A stretch of DNA of 64,000 nt from Paracoccus saliphilus (GCF_028553805.1 NZ_CP067140.1:62001-126000); one strand, 5' to 3'; shown: positions 25,774 to 34,829, counted from the first letter of the stretch. Made by a program: numbers and translations. Notes: generated from the sequence alone by a model not told the origin.

Positions 25774-26475
25774 CTATCTAATCCGCGCCACGTAGCGCGC
25801 CTTGGTCGTGTCGAACCAGTTTCGCGAAAACTCGGCGCGCTGATTGTCCTGCGCATAGCCGATGCGTTCGAAATAGCCGGTATTCGTGCCGATGGCGGGC
25901 TCGAACCCGCCCGGCTTCCAATCCGGCACCCTGCCAATGGTGACGCTGTCCTCTACATGCGCGATCCAGAGATTCAGCTCTTCCCGGTAGTAGAGGTAAA
26001 GAGATTCGGACAGATCTCCCGGCGCTATATGCTCGGCATAGCTGCCATCGAGCCAAATTTCCTCTAGCACGCAGGGATCGTCGTTCAAGTAGCGCAATCT
26101 TCGGATTCGGTGACCCTCGTCCGATGTCCCGAAATGTGGTAGATCGGCGGGCTTGCGGACCCGTTCGACCGACAGAAGCGCGGCATGAGGCAAGCCACCG
26201 CCCCGCAGCGATTCTATGCGGAAGAAGGCATAGATGTTCTGTGCAGAGGCCTTGGCAGAGACATAGTTGCCCGATCCCTGTCGCCGTTCCAGCAGCCCCT
26301 GTCTCGTCAACTCGGAGAGTGCCTTGCGCAGCGTTCCGACCGAAGTGCCCAGATTGGCGGCCATATCGCGTTCGGGCGGCAGCTTTTCCCCGTCCAGCAG
26401 ATGACCAGCGGCGATGTCGCGGGCCAGAAGCTCGCTGAGCTGGAGGTAGAGGGGGAGGGCCGATTGCGTTTTCAT
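25774..26475 (-). CDS. GntR-family regulator with UTRA ligand domain
   Basis: Transcription regulator of 233 residues. The N-terminal winged helix has LPPERDMAANLGTSVGTLRKALSEL-type sequence and RRQGSGNYV. The C-terminal UTRA domain contains LEEIWLDGSYAEHI, which in relatives binds sugar phosphates or amines. It is the first gene of the minus-strand operon and is divergent from the monooxygenase gene. The dyad at 26504-26520 in the 87-bp gap is its likely operator. Confidence 0.9.
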   Translation of the reverse strand: MKTQSALPLYLQLSELLARDIAAGHLLDGEKLPPERDMAANLGTSVGTLRKALSELTRQGLLERRQGSGNYVSAKASAQNIYAFFRIESLRGGGLPHAALLSVERVRKPADLPHFGTSDEGHRIRRLRYLNDDPCVLEEIWLDGSYAEHIAPGDLSESLYLYYREELNLWIAHVEDSVTIGRVPDWKPGGFEPAIGTNTGYFERIGYAQDNQRAEFSRNWFDTTKARYVARIR

Positions 26476-26503
26476 CTGTCCTGCGAAGCAAATTGATACA
26501 CTA

Positions 26504-26520
26504 TTGATCTACATGATCAA
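26504..26520. promoter_or_regulatory. TTGATC-N5-GATCAA operator between divergent operons
   Basis: A perfect 6-bp inverted repeat, TTGATC TACAT GATCAA, lies midway between the GntR and monooxygenase start codons. A further TTGATA half-site is at 26493-26498. The spacing does not fit an FNR box (TTGAT-N4-ATCAA; here N7). A dimeric GntR protein controlling both directions is the simplest reading. Confidence 0.65.
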
Positions 26521-26562
26521 GCCTGCTACGCAAGAGAAAATTTCATCAGGGGAGAGCAGAGA

Positions 26563-27720
26563 ATGAGCGTGGTTCCGATAACGTCTCCGGATTTGCGAGC
26601 TGCCGAAGTGTCCTGGTTTTCCGCGCTCTGCTCGGATGACTATCGCTATCTTGGGGTGCCTGACGGTGCACTGCGCTCAAGCTGGGAACATTGCTCGGAT
26701 ATCGTCAAGACCGCCGAATCACAGGGATTCCGCAATATCCTGTGCCCGTCCTCATATCAGGTCGGGCAGGACACACTGAGTTTCGTCGCCGGCTGTGCTC
26801 CCATCACCGACCGGATCAACCTGCTGGCAGCGGTGCGTTGCGGTGAGATGCAGCCGATCATGCTGGCACGGACCATCGCGACACTGGACCATATGCTAAA
26901 GGGGCGGCTGACGGTGAATATCATAAGCTCGGACTTCCCAGGCGAGAAAGCCGAGAGCGCCTATCGCTATCAGCGCTCGCGCGAGGTGGTCGAGATCCTG
27001 AAGCAGGCATGGACGCAGGACGAGATCACCTACAAGGGTGAGGTCTATGATTTTGAGGGCATCCCAACCGATCCGGCCAAGCCGTATCAGCAAAATGGCG
27101 GGCCCTTGCTCTATTTCGGCGGCTACAGTCCGTCGGCGCTTGAACTGTGCGGGCAGCATTGCGACGTCTACCTGATGTGGCCCGAGACCAAGGAAGAGCT
27201 CGCGGGCCGGATGAAGGCCGTCAATGCAGTGGCCGAGAAATACGGCCGCACGTTGGATTACGGGCTGCGCTGTCATGTGATCGTGCGCGATACCGAGGCC
27301 GAGGCGCGGGAATATGCGCAGGAACTCGTCTCGAAGCTGGATGACGAGCAGGGCGATGCGATCCGGGCCCGTGCGCTTGACGCGACCTCTCTGGGGGTTT
27401 CGCATCAGGCCCGAAACCGCGAACTTGCGGATATGGAAGGCTTCATCGAGCCGCATCTCTGGACCGGCGTGGGGCGCGCCCGTTCGGGCTGTGGCGCGGC
27501 GCTTGTGGGCTCGGCCGACCAGGTGCTGAGCGAGCTGGAGGAATATCGCAAGATGGGAATCCGGGCCTTCATCTTTTCCGGTTATCCGCATATCGAGGAA
27601 TGTGAGCATTTCGGGCGGCTGGTCATGCCGCATATCGAGACCTGTTCGCTGCCGCATGAATATGGCCGGGTGCCGGGCAGCGTGCCGGAAACACCTCTGG
27701 GAGTTGGAGAGCGCAAGTGA
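26563..27720 (+). CDS. SsuD-type LLM flavin-dependent monooxygenase (candidate sulfoquinovose monooxygenase)
   Basis: FMNH2-dependent monooxygenase of 385 residues in the bacterial luciferase-like fold. The alkanesulfonate monooxygenase signatures are clear: GLRCHVIVRDTEAEA with Arg236 and His238 (SsuD Arg226/His228), GVGRARSGCGAALVG with Arg307 (SsuD Arg297), and SGYPHIEE. These residues bind sulfonate and cleave C-S bonds in SsuD. The next genes encode an aldo-keto reductase and a flavin reductase, as expected if it oxidises sulfoquinovose to 6-oxo-glucose and sulfite. The start follows GGGGAGAG. Substrate is inferred from context. Confidence 0.85.
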   Translation: MSVVPITSPDLRAAEVSWFSALCSDDYRYLGVPDGALRSSWEHCSDIVKTAESQGFRNILCPSSYQVGQDTLSFVAGCAPITDRINLLAAVRCGEMQPIMLARTIATLDHMLKGRLTVNIISSDFPGEKAESAYRYQRSREVVEILKQAWTQDEITYKGEVYDFEGIPTDPAKPYQQNGGPLLYFGGYSPSALELCGQHCDVYLMWPETKEELAGRMKAVNAVAEKYGRTLDYGLRCHVIVRDTEAEAREYAQELVSKLDDEQGDAIRARALDATSLGVSHQARNRELADMEGFIEPHLWTGVGRARSGCGAALVGSADQVLSELEEYRKMGIRAFIFSGYPHIEECEHFGRLVMPHIETCSLPHEYGRVPGSVPETPLGVGERK

Positions 27721-28613
27721 TGGAACGTGTCAGCCTGAATGCCGATCTGGGGCTGAGCCGCATAGTCTATGGCATGTGGCGTCTGACCGATGATGCGGAT
27801 ACCGGCGAAAAACATGTCCAGGCCAAGATCGAAGCCTGCCTCGACCAGGGAATCACCAGCTTCGATCAAGCTGATATCTATGGTGATTACGAAAGCCAGA
27901 TCGTTCTGGGCCGTGCGCTGAAAGCTGCTCCGGCCCTGCGCGATCGGATGGAGATCGTCACCAAATGCGATATCGCCCTGCTCTCGGATAAGTTTCCGGA
28001 AAGGCGCGTTAAGCATTACGATACCAGCCGCCCGTATATCGAGGAATCGGTGGATCGTTCGCTGACCGAGATGAATATCGAGCGGATCGACCTGTTACTT
28101 GTCCACCGTCCCGATCCGCTGATGGATCAGCACGAGACCGGTGCCGTATTGGATGGGCTGATGAGCAGTGGCAAGGTGCGGGCGGTTGGCGTCTCGAATT
28201 TCAAGCTGCATGACTGGACCTTGTTGCAATCGGCGATGCAGGCGAAGCTGGTCACCAATCAGATCGAAATGAGCCTTCTGGAGAGTGGCGCATTCCGCAA
28301 TGGCGATCTGGCCTTCATGCAGGAACGAGGCATTCCGCCCATGGCCTGGTCACCTCTTGGCGGCGGGGCCCTGTTCGGTTCCAGGCACGATGCCCTGCGG
28401 GCCCGGTTGACGGAATTGGGGCAGCAGGCGGGCGTGGATGAAGCGGCTATTGCCATTGCATGGCTTCTGCGGCATCCGGCGCGCATTCTTCCGGTTCTGG
28501 GAACGAATAATCTCGATCGGATCAAGGCACTTTCTGCCGCTATGGATGTCGCGATCGATCGCGAAACCTGGTTCGAACTTTATAGTCTCGCCAATGGCCA
28601 TGACGTGCCCTGA
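27720..28613 (+). CDS. YdhF-type aldo-keto reductase (candidate 6-oxo-glucose reductase)
   Basis: NAD(P)H-dependent reductase of 297 residues. The catalytic tetrad is visible: Asp in SFDQADIYG, Tyr in the same motif, Lys in EIVTKCDIA and His in LLLVHRPDPLMD. It resembles E. coli YdhF (ADIYG, RPDPLMD, GVSNF, MAWSPLGGG, C-terminal GHDVP). The ATG shares one base with the monooxygenase stop; a GTG one codon earlier is also possible. In the sulfoquinovose monooxygenase pathway an enzyme of this class (SmoB) reduces 6-oxo-glucose to glucose, and this gene occupies that place. Confidence 0.87.
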   Translation: MERVSLNADLGLSRIVYGMWRLTDDADTGEKHVQAKIEACLDQGITSFDQADIYGDYESQIVLGRALKAAPALRDRMEIVTKCDIALLSDKFPERRVKHYDTSRPYIEESVDRSLTEMNIERIDLLLVHRPDPLMDQHETGAVLDGLMSSGKVRAVGVSNFKLHDWTLLQSAMQAKLVTNQIEMSLLESGAFRNGDLAFMQERGIPPMAWSPLGGGALFGSRHDALRARLTELGQQAGVDEAAIAIAWLLRHPARILPVLGTNNLDRIKALSAAMDVAIDRETWFELYSLANGHDVP

Positions 28614-28629
28614 GGAGGCGCAGAATCCG

Positions 28630-29133
28630 ATGCAAGCAATGCATAGCTTTACTCCATCGCCAGAAAACAGCCGTGAATTCCGTGATGCGCTTGGGCGTTT
28701 CGGGACCGGCATCACCGTGGTAACGACGGCTTCAGGCGACGGGCCGGTCGGAATGACCGTCAACAGCTTTTCCTCCGTTTCCCTGGACCCGCCACTGGTC
28801 TTGTGGTCGCCAGCGAAATCTTCGCGCAGGTTTACGCATTTTCAGGAGGCCGAGTATTTTGCGATCCACGTGCTGTCGCATCGGCAAGAGCAAATCTGTC
28901 ATGGTTTCAGCAGATCCGCCTATGCTTTCGACAAACTCGATTGGGTCGAGAATGAGCAAGGCGTTCCGCTGATTGAAGGCTGTCTTTCGCGCTTCGAATG
29001 CAGGCGCCGTGCGATCCACGAAGGAGGCGATCACATGATTGTCGTTGGAGAGGTGATGCGCGCCTCGACGACCGATGGCGCGCCACTGCTTTTCTATCGG
29101 GGTAGCCTGGGCGAATTCTTGCGCCGGGACTGA
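28630..29133 (+). CDS. Flavin reductase (FMN-dependent oxidoreductase domain)
   Basis: Small reductase of 167 residues that supplies reduced FMN to the monooxygenase two genes upstream. Family features: FGTGITVVTT near the N-terminus, GMTVNSFSSVSLDPPLVLWSP in the flavin-binding part, and GDHMIVVGEV with LLFYRGSLGEF at the end. GAGGAGG lies before the ATG at 28630; a second in-frame ATG at 28639 is possible. It corresponds in role to SmoA or SsuE. Confidence 0.88.
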   Translation: MQAMHSFTPSPENSREFRDALGRFGTGITVVTTASGDGPVGMTVNSFSSVSLDPPLVLWSPAKSSRRFTHFQEAEYFAIHVLSHRQEQICHGFSRSAYAFDKLDWVENEQGVPLIEGCLSRFECRRRAIHEGGDHMIVVGEVMRASTTDGAPLLFYRGSLGEFLRRD

Positions 29134-29193
29134 GAGTTCCTGGGCGTTTGGCCCGGTGCCGGGGAGGGTCGGCGGCACGGGCGGGGAGGGAAG

Positions 29194-29784
29194 ATGAGTT
29201 CGTTTCTGTTGGCCGTTCAGGCCATGCTGCACTGGATCAACAACCGGCTGTTGGCGGTCGGGGTCGTGATTGCATCTACTGCGCTTGCGATAATGGTTCT
29301 GGCGATACTCCTGCAGGTATTCTTTCGTTATGTGTTGAACAACGCCCTGCCATGGCCCGAGGAGGCCGCGCGTTTCCTGATGCTGTGGATGACTGGGCTT
29401 GCCGCGCCCGCTGCCTATCGGCGCGGTGGTTTCGTGGCAATCGACATGCTGGAATATGCACTGCCTCGGCGGGGTGCAGCCGCGTTGTCGCTGGTGTTGC
29501 TGATCGTATCTTTCGCGGTGCTTGCAGTCGCGGTGCAACTGGGGTGGAACCATGTCGGCTCTGGCTGGCTATTCAATTCCTCCTCGTTGAAACTGCCGTT
29601 GGATTTGATCGGATTGCAGGCGGTCAGGATCAAGCTTGCCTGGATGTATATGTCCATCTTCGCAGGTTTTGTCCTGCTGACAGTCGTGAATATCGAGCTG
29701 ATCTTGAGAGCGCTGCTTCGGCTGCTGGGGCATGAGGACAATCTTGCCCCGATTCCGGGAGTTCCCATGGCGGAGGCCGAGTGA
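29194..29784 (+). CDS. TRAP transporter small permease (DctQ)
   Basis: Integral membrane protein of 196 residues with four hydrophobic helices. The DctQ signature LQVFFRYVLNNALPWPEEAARFL is followed by AAYRRGGFVAIDML. It starts 60 bp after the flavin reductase gene behind GGGAGGGAAG, and its stop overlaps the next start. With the large permease and receptor it forms a sodium-driven importer. Small-permease sequence does not indicate substrate. Confidence 0.92.
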   Translation: MSSFLLAVQAMLHWINNRLLAVGVVIASTALAIMVLAILLQVFFRYVLNNALPWPEEAARFLMLWMTGLAAPAAYRRGGFVAIDMLEYALPRRGAAALSLVLLIVSFAVLAVAVQLGWNHVGSGWLFNSSSLKLPLDLIGLQAVRIKLAWMYMSIFAGFVLLTVVNIELILRALLRLLGHEDNLAPIPGVPMAEAE

Positions 29785-31073
29785 TGCTGATCTGGTTCCT
29801 GCCGCTCTTTCTGTTGCTCTTGCTGATCGGATTGCCGGTCTTTTTCGGGCTTCTTGCCGCGCCGGGGATCATGCTGTGGCTCAACGGGCAGGAACGCGAT
29901 GTCGCGCTGCTGTATCGCAACGTCTATAATGGCATGGACAGCTTTCCCCTGATGGCCATTCCGTTCTTCATGTTGGCAGGCGAGTTGATGAACCGGGGTG
30001 GTATCACCCTGCGGCTGGTAGAGTTCAGCCAGGCATTGATGGGGCATCTTCGCGGCGGACTGGCGCATGTGAATATCCTGTCCTCGATGCTGTTCGCGGG
30101 CCTGTCGGGATCGGCGGTGGCCGATACGTCGGCGCTTGGCTCGATGCTGATCCCGGCGATGGAGAAACAGGGCTATACGCGCCGCTTCGCCGCCGCGATC
30201 ACCGCCGCCTCAAGCGTGATCGGGCCGATCATCCCGCCTTCGGGCATCATGATCATCTATGCCTATGTGATGGGCGAAAGCGTTGCTGCGCTGTTCCTGG
30301 CCGGAATCGTGCCGGGTATCCTGATCGGACTGTCGCTAATGATCATGGTACGAATCTTGGCCGACAAGTACGATTTCCCGGTCGCCAGCGCAAAGACAAG
30401 CTGGCGGCAACGCGGACAGGCCAGCCTCAAGGCATTCTTCCCACTGATGACTCCGGTGATCATCATGGGAGGTATTCTTCTGGGCGTCTTTACCCCGACC
30501 GAAGCCGCCGCTGTCGCCGTTGCCTATGCGGTGCTGATCGGTCTCTTCGTGATGCGCACGCTACGGCTTCGCGATTTGCCGGATGTCCTGTCACGCTCGG
30601 CCGCGACCTCGGCGGTGGTGCTGCTGCTCGTCGGAGCCGCGATGGCGTTCAAGACCGTTGTCAGCTTGTCCCACGCTCCTGAAATCCTTGCCGACATCAT
30701 CCTCGGCCTGTCCGAGAACCCGTTGATCCTGCTGTTACTGATCAACCTGTTGCTGTTTGTCATCGGCATGTTCCTGGACGCGGGACCCGCGATCATCATC
30801 CTGGGGCCGGTGCTGGGCCCGGTCTTTACTGGCCTCGGCATCGACCCGATCCATTTCGCGGTTATCATGTGCGTCAACCTGACCGTCGGGTTGGCCACAC
30901 CGCCGATGGGGCTGGTCCTGTTCGTCGCCTCTTCCGTTTCGGGCGAACGGGTCGAGACGATTGCAAAGGCGATTCTGCCATTCCTGCTCATGGAGATCCT
31001 GGTGATATTCCTTATCACCTTCATCCCCGAGCTTTCGATGACGATACCGCGGCTTACCGGCTTTGCGAACTAA
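29784..31073 (+). CDS. TRAP transporter large permease (DctM)
   Basis: Main transport subunit, 429 residues with about twelve membrane segments. Signatures: FPLMAIPFFMLAGELMNRGG, GGLAHVNILSSMLFAGLSGSAVADTSALG, IIPPSGIMIIYA and the late VNLTVGLATPPMG. The ATG overlaps the DctQ stop by one base; a GTG one codon upstream is the alternative. It is part of the monooxygenase operon, implying that the transporter imports the sulfonated or glycosidic substrate. Confidence 0.94.
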   Translation: MLIWFLPLFLLLLLIGLPVFFGLLAAPGIMLWLNGQERDVALLYRNVYNGMDSFPLMAIPFFMLAGELMNRGGITLRLVEFSQALMGHLRGGLAHVNILSSMLFAGLSGSAVADTSALGSMLIPAMEKQGYTRRFAAAITAASSVIGPIIPPSGIMIIYAYVMGESVAALFLAGIVPGILIGLSLMIMVRILADKYDFPVASAKTSWRQRGQASLKAFFPLMTPVIIMGGILLGVFTPTEAAAVAVAYAVLIGLFVMRTLRLRDLPDVLSRSAATSAVVLLLVGAAMAFKTVVSLSHAPEILADIILGLSENPLILLLLINLLLFVIGMFLDAGPAIIILGPVLGPVFTGLGIDPIHFAVIMCVNLTVGLATPPMGLVLFVASSVSGERVETIAKAILPFLLMEILVIFLITFIPELSMTIPRLTGFAN

Positions 31074-31103
31074 GATAACCTATACGATCCAAGGGAGGAC
31101 AAC

Positions 31104-32159
31104 ATGCTGAAGAGAACTTGCATTTCGCTGGCCATGATGGCGATGCTCGGCTTGGCCGGGCAAGCTGCGGCGGCTGACTACACGTTGCGCGCGACAGCGA
31201 ATTCCAATGAGGATGACGAGGATTACGACGGTCTGGTCGTGTTCAAGGACTATGTCGAGAAAGCTTCGAATGGCGCTATCGAGGTGGAACTGTTCATCGG
31301 TACCCAGCTTTGTTCGAACGGGGCCGAATGTCTGCAAGGACTCGCGGATGGCTCGATCGACATATTCATTTCCACCTCGGGCGGAGCTGCGGGCATTTTC
31401 CCCTATGTCCAGGTGCTGGATCTGCCCTATGTCATGTCGGACGACCGGATAGCCGAACACGTGCTGAGCGGGGATTTTACCCGCAAGATTCGTGACATGG
31501 CTCTGGAGGACAGCGGCGGCAAGATTCGCCTGATGACCATCGGGAATACCGGCGGCTGGCGCAACTTTGCGAATACTCAACACCGAGTGCAAACCCCCGC
31601 CGATCTGGAGGGACTCAAGATCCGTACTGTGGTCGCCGATCTGCCGCAGGAGCTGGTCCGCGCCCTCGGGGCCGCTCCGACACCGATCCCATGGCCGGAA
31701 TTGTTCACGTCATTTCAGACAGGGGTCGTCGAAGGGTCCAAGAACGGCATCACCGATATCATGAACATGAAGTTCCCGGATGCCGGCCTGAAATACATGA
31801 CGCTGGATCGCCACGCCTATATGGGTGCGTTATGGTTCATGTCCAATGACAGCTTCACGACCATGCCCGAAGACATGCGGCAAGTCGTGGTGGATGGTTT
31901 CTATCAGTTGCAGCAGGCGACCTTCGCAAGCCCCAAGCGGAAATCCATTCAGGCTTACGAGGATTTCGTTGCGGCGGGCGGCGATCTCTATGTCCCGACG
32001 CCGGAAGAGAAAGCGGCCTTCGCCGAAGCAGCTGAGCCGGTTTACGAATGGTTCAAGCAGAATGTCGATGGCGGAGAGGAAGCCTTCAATGCGCTGACCG
32101 AAGCCGTGGCATTGGCCGAAGAGGAGGTCAGCGCCGCGCGAGCTGCTGATATCGAGTAG
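31104..32159 (+). CDS. TRAP transporter substrate-binding protein (DctP)
   Basis: Periplasmic receptor of 351 residues, with a signal peptide cleaved after GQAAAA (about residue 23). Family features are LRATANSNEDDED, the conserved LEGLKIRTV whose arginine normally grips the ligand's acidic group, and IPWPELFTSFQTGVVEG. TRAP receptors nearly always bind organic anions, so an anionic sulfonated sugar would fit. The gene follows the large permease by 30 bp behind AAGGGAGG and is the last of the operon. Confidence 0.92.
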   Translation: MLKRTCISLAMMAMLGLAGQAAAADYTLRATANSNEDDEDYDGLVVFKDYVEKASNGAIEVELFIGTQLCSNGAECLQGLADGSIDIFISTSGGAAGIFPYVQVLDLPYVMSDDRIAEHVLSGDFTRKIRDMALEDSGGKIRLMTIGNTGGWRNFANTQHRVQTPADLEGLKIRTVVADLPQELVRALGAAPTPIPWPELFTSFQTGVVEGSKNGITDIMNMKFPDAGLKYMTLDRHAYMGALWFMSNDSFTTMPEDMRQVVVDGFYQLQQATFASPKRKSIQAYEDFVAAGGDLYVPTPEEKAAFAEAAEPVYEWFKQNVDGGEEAFNALTEAVALAEEEVSAARAADIE

Positions 32160-32216
32160 GAGTACCAGATAGCGATTGACCGCTGTGGTGGCCTTTCGGT
32201 GAATACTTTGATCGGC

Positions 32217-32249
32217 CGCGCCCATGTACGGTTCTCATGCATGGGCGTG
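32217..32249. terminator. Hairpin between convergent TRAP operon and LysR gene
   Basis: CGCGCCCATG (32217-32226) pairs with CATGGGCGTG (32240-32249) with one G-T wobble and a 13-base loop. It lies in the 111-bp gap between converging genes, so it could end transcripts from both sides. No U-run follows on either strand. Confidence 0.5.
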
Positions 32250-32270
32250 CTTGTCAGGACGATAGCTTCG

Positions 32271-33179
32271 TCACGAAATCATTCCATTGCGTTTCAGCAT
32301 GTCGATATCCTGCTGCAACGTCTCCGAGAACGCTTGCGCCGTATTGCTCGGTGGGCGGTCGTCGGGAGCGAAGAGCGCGATCTCCCATTCGATGGTCGGG
32401 ATCAGCGGCTTCGTCGCAACGCGGCGGTGATCGATCAGCAGTTCCGCAATCGGGTCGATGATCGCGATTCCGGTGCCCTCGGCCACCAGCGAGCAGACAC
32501 CGTGCAGGGTTCGCATCTCGGCTGTAATGTTGCGTTCGACATTGATCGTCTGCATCAGGTAGTCCACTCGCGTTCGCAATGGGCTTGCCGGGGGCAACTC
32601 GACGAAGGCTTCATGCCGGATGCGGGGCAGGGGTATTGCACCGGGTTTGTTCAGTGGGTGTTCGATGGGTAGGGCGCAAAGCGCTTCGCACCGGCCAAGG
32701 GGCTTTACGTTGGCGCCGTAGCTTTCCGCCTCGAGCGTAATGCCCAGACCGATATCGCAACTGCGTTCGGAGATCATCCGCAGCAACTCCCCCAGCCCCA
32801 CATCCAGCAGGCGGACGGTGACGTCGGGATGTGCTTTCTTGAAGCGCGCGATGGCACCGATCAGGAATGTGTCGCAAAAGATCGGTTGGGCGGCGATCAC
32901 AATATTGCCGCGCTGAGTGTTCGCGATTGCGTCGGCCTCTCGACCGAGATCACGATACCCATCCAGCAACCGCGCGACCGACTCGTGAAACAAGAGTGCC
33001 TCAGCGGTGGGGGCAAGCTGGTTCCGCTTGCGCTCGAATAACTTGAAACCAAGTTGCTTTTCCAGCGATGTCAATAATTTGCTGACCAGTGGCTGCCCCA
33101 CGCCCATGGCATTCGCGGCAGCCTGCGTGCCACCCTGACGCATATAGGCATCGAAGGCTTCCAATTCGCGGAGTTTCAC
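32271..33179 (-). CDS. LysR-family transcriptional regulator
   Basis: Regulator of 302 residues. The helix-turn-helix reads AFDAYMRQGGTQAAANAMGVGQPLVSKLL and is followed by the linker helix LEKQLGFKLFERKRNQL; the effector domain is of the usual type. The start is a GTG at 33179 preceded by GGAGGG; an in-frame ATG further up at 33296 gives a non-family extension. It is divergent from the tripartite tricarboxylate transporter genes at 33312 and probably controls them in response to the imported ligand. Confidence 0.88.
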   Translation of the reverse strand: MKLRELEAFDAYMRQGGTQAAANAMGVGQPLVSKLLTSLEKQLGFKLFERKRNQLAPTAEALLFHESVARLLDGYRDLGREADAIANTQRGNIVIAAQPIFCDTFLIGAIARFKKAHPDVTVRLLDVGLGELLRMISERSCDIGLGITLEAESYGANVKPLGRCEALCALPIEHPLNKPGAIPLPRIRHEAFVELPPASPLRTRVDYLMQTINVERNITAEMRTLHGVCSLVAEGTGIAIIDPIAELLIDHRRVATKPLIPTIEWEIALFAPDDRPPSNTAQAFSETLQQDIDMLKRNGMIS

Positions 33180-33311
33180 GGCCACCCTCCCAGTATTCCA
33201 ATACTGAATATACTGAGAGAATGTTGCTCGATTTGGAATACTATGCAAGCACTCTGTCCGACCTATCCGGCAGCCCGAACATCTGATTGCCGGCACACAG
33301 GAGGAGTTACC

Positions 33312-34280
33312 ATGAAAAAGCTACTCGCAACCGTTGCTGCCTTGACCGCGCTGGCTGGTCCACTGGCTGCGCAGGATTATCCGAACTCGGCTGTCACGCT
33401 CGTCATACCCTATGGGCCCGGTGGGGCTTCGGACCTCGCGGGGCGCGCATTGGCCGAATCCGCCGGCAAATATCTGGATGAGCCGATCACCGTCGTGAAT
33501 CGTCCGGGCGCGGGTGGGATGAATGGCGCACGCTCCGTCTCGGAAGCCGAGCCGGACGGATACACGCTTCTGCTGGCCCGCGTTGGCATGGCGTTGACCC
33601 CGGCAGTGAACCCCCAAGCATCGGTTGACTGGGATGCCTATAGTTTCCTCGGGTCGCTCGAGGCGACACCGATGATCCTCGCGGTGCGTGCCGATTCTCC
33701 GTATGAAACAGTGGAGGATCTTGTTGCGGCCATGGAAGAAAACCCCGGTCAGATGGCCTATGCCGCATCCGGAGCGACTGCGATTGACGGGTTTACCGTG
33801 CAGTCGCTTCTGGCCGATGCGGAACTCGATCCCCTGACGGCGGCGACATTGGTGCCCTACAAGGGCGGCGGTGAGCTGGCGACCGCGCTTCTCGGCGGCC
33901 ATGTGGATTTCCTTGCGATCTCTGCCGCTTCCCTGATGCCGCATATCGAAAGCGGTGACATGAAGCCGTTGATGGTGTTTGCCCCGGACCGGATGGATGA
34001 TCTGCCCGACGTACCGACGGCGAGCGAGCAGGGCTATGAAACCGCTGGCCAGATCACCGGTTGGAGCGCGCTCTACGGACCCAAGGATCTGCCCGAAGAG
34101 GTTCAGGAAACCTGGGCCGAGGTTCTGACCAATGTAGCCGAGGACGAGACCTGGCTGGAGCTGGCGGAACGCCGCGGCTCAATCTCGACCGTGGGTAAAT
34201 TCGACATGCCGGATTACGCCAAGGAACAATATGACCTGTTCCATGGCCTTGCCAAGGATTTCGGTTACCTGGCCGAATAA
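33312..34280 (+). CDS. Tripartite tricarboxylate transporter substrate-binding protein (TctC/Bug)
   Basis: Periplasmic receptor of 322 residues with signal peptide MKKLLATVAALTALAGPLAA, then QDYPNSAVTLVIPYGPGGASD, the hallmark opening of Bug proteins. VNRPGAGGMNGARSV and PDGYTLLL are further signatures. CAGGAGGAG sets the start at 33312. It is the first gene of a TctC-TctB-TctA-M20 operon. Bug receptors bind diverse organic acids, amides and amino acids, so the ligand is not known. Confidence 0.92.
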   Translation: MKKLLATVAALTALAGPLAAQDYPNSAVTLVIPYGPGGASDLAGRALAESAGKYLDEPITVVNRPGAGGMNGARSVSEAEPDGYTLLLARVGMALTPAVNPQASVDWDAYSFLGSLEATPMILAVRADSPYETVEDLVAAMEENPGQMAYAASGATAIDGFTVQSLLADAELDPLTAATLVPYKGGGELATALLGGHVDFLAISAASLMPHIESGDMKPLMVFAPDRMDDLPDVPTASEQGYETAGQITGWSALYGPKDLPEEVQETWAEVLTNVAEDETWLELAERRGSISTVGKFDMPDYAKEQYDLFHGLAKDFGYLAE

Positions 34281-34316
34281 AAGATAGGCGAAGGGCGAAG
34301 CAACAAGGGAAACATC

Positions 34317-34805
34317 ATGGTCAAGGCAACCCTGCGTGGACTGTGCATGGCGGCATTCTTTGCGGTCGTGGTGTGGGCGCTGATTCCGGTCTATGTGCCG
34401 CGCCCGGCTTTTATTCCCGGCTTTGCCCCGCCGCCCGATTTCTGGCCGAGAGCGGTGTCGATTGCCGGTCTTGCCCTCGGGCTCATATCGGCGAGCATGG
34501 CGCTGATGGGCAAGACCCCGCCACTGAACGTTGAAGAGATACAAGAGGGTACGGAACCGGTCCGCGTGCTGATCCTGCGTTTCGTTGCCGCCTTGATGGC
34601 ATTGGCAGCCTTTGTGGTGTTGACGGAATATCTCGGCTTTCTGTTGGCTGCGATGGTGCTGACGGCCGCCACAATCCTGCTGACAGGCGAACGGCGCTTG
34701 CTGGTTTGGGCCGGGTTCTGCGCGGTTGTGGTCCCGTTGGCGCTACAACTCTTCTTTTCGAAGGCACTCGGAACCCAATTCCCACCGGGTCTGCTGTTTC
34801 ACTGA
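34317..34805 (+). CDS. Tripartite tricarboxylate transporter small permease (TctB)
   Basis: Membrane protein of 162 residues with four predicted helices and the TctB-type opening region PPPDFWPRAVSIAGLALG. TctB subunits are poorly conserved, so the call rests on size, topology and the position between TctC and TctA genes. Confidence 0.87.
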   Translation: MVKATLRGLCMAAFFAVVVWALIPVYVPRPAFIPGFAPPPDFWPRAVSIAGLALGLISASMALMGKTPPLNVEEIQEGTEPVRVLILRFVAALMALAAFVVLTEYLGFLLAAMVLTAATILLTGERRLLVWAGFCAVVVPLALQLFFSKALGTQFPPGLLFH

Positions 34806-34829
34806 TCCCCGATAGCTGATGCGAGCGAT

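Noticed and set aside
26504..26520. FNR/Anr box between the GntR and monooxygenase genes
   Set aside because: The half-sites TTGAT and ATCAA are separated by 7 bases instead of 4.
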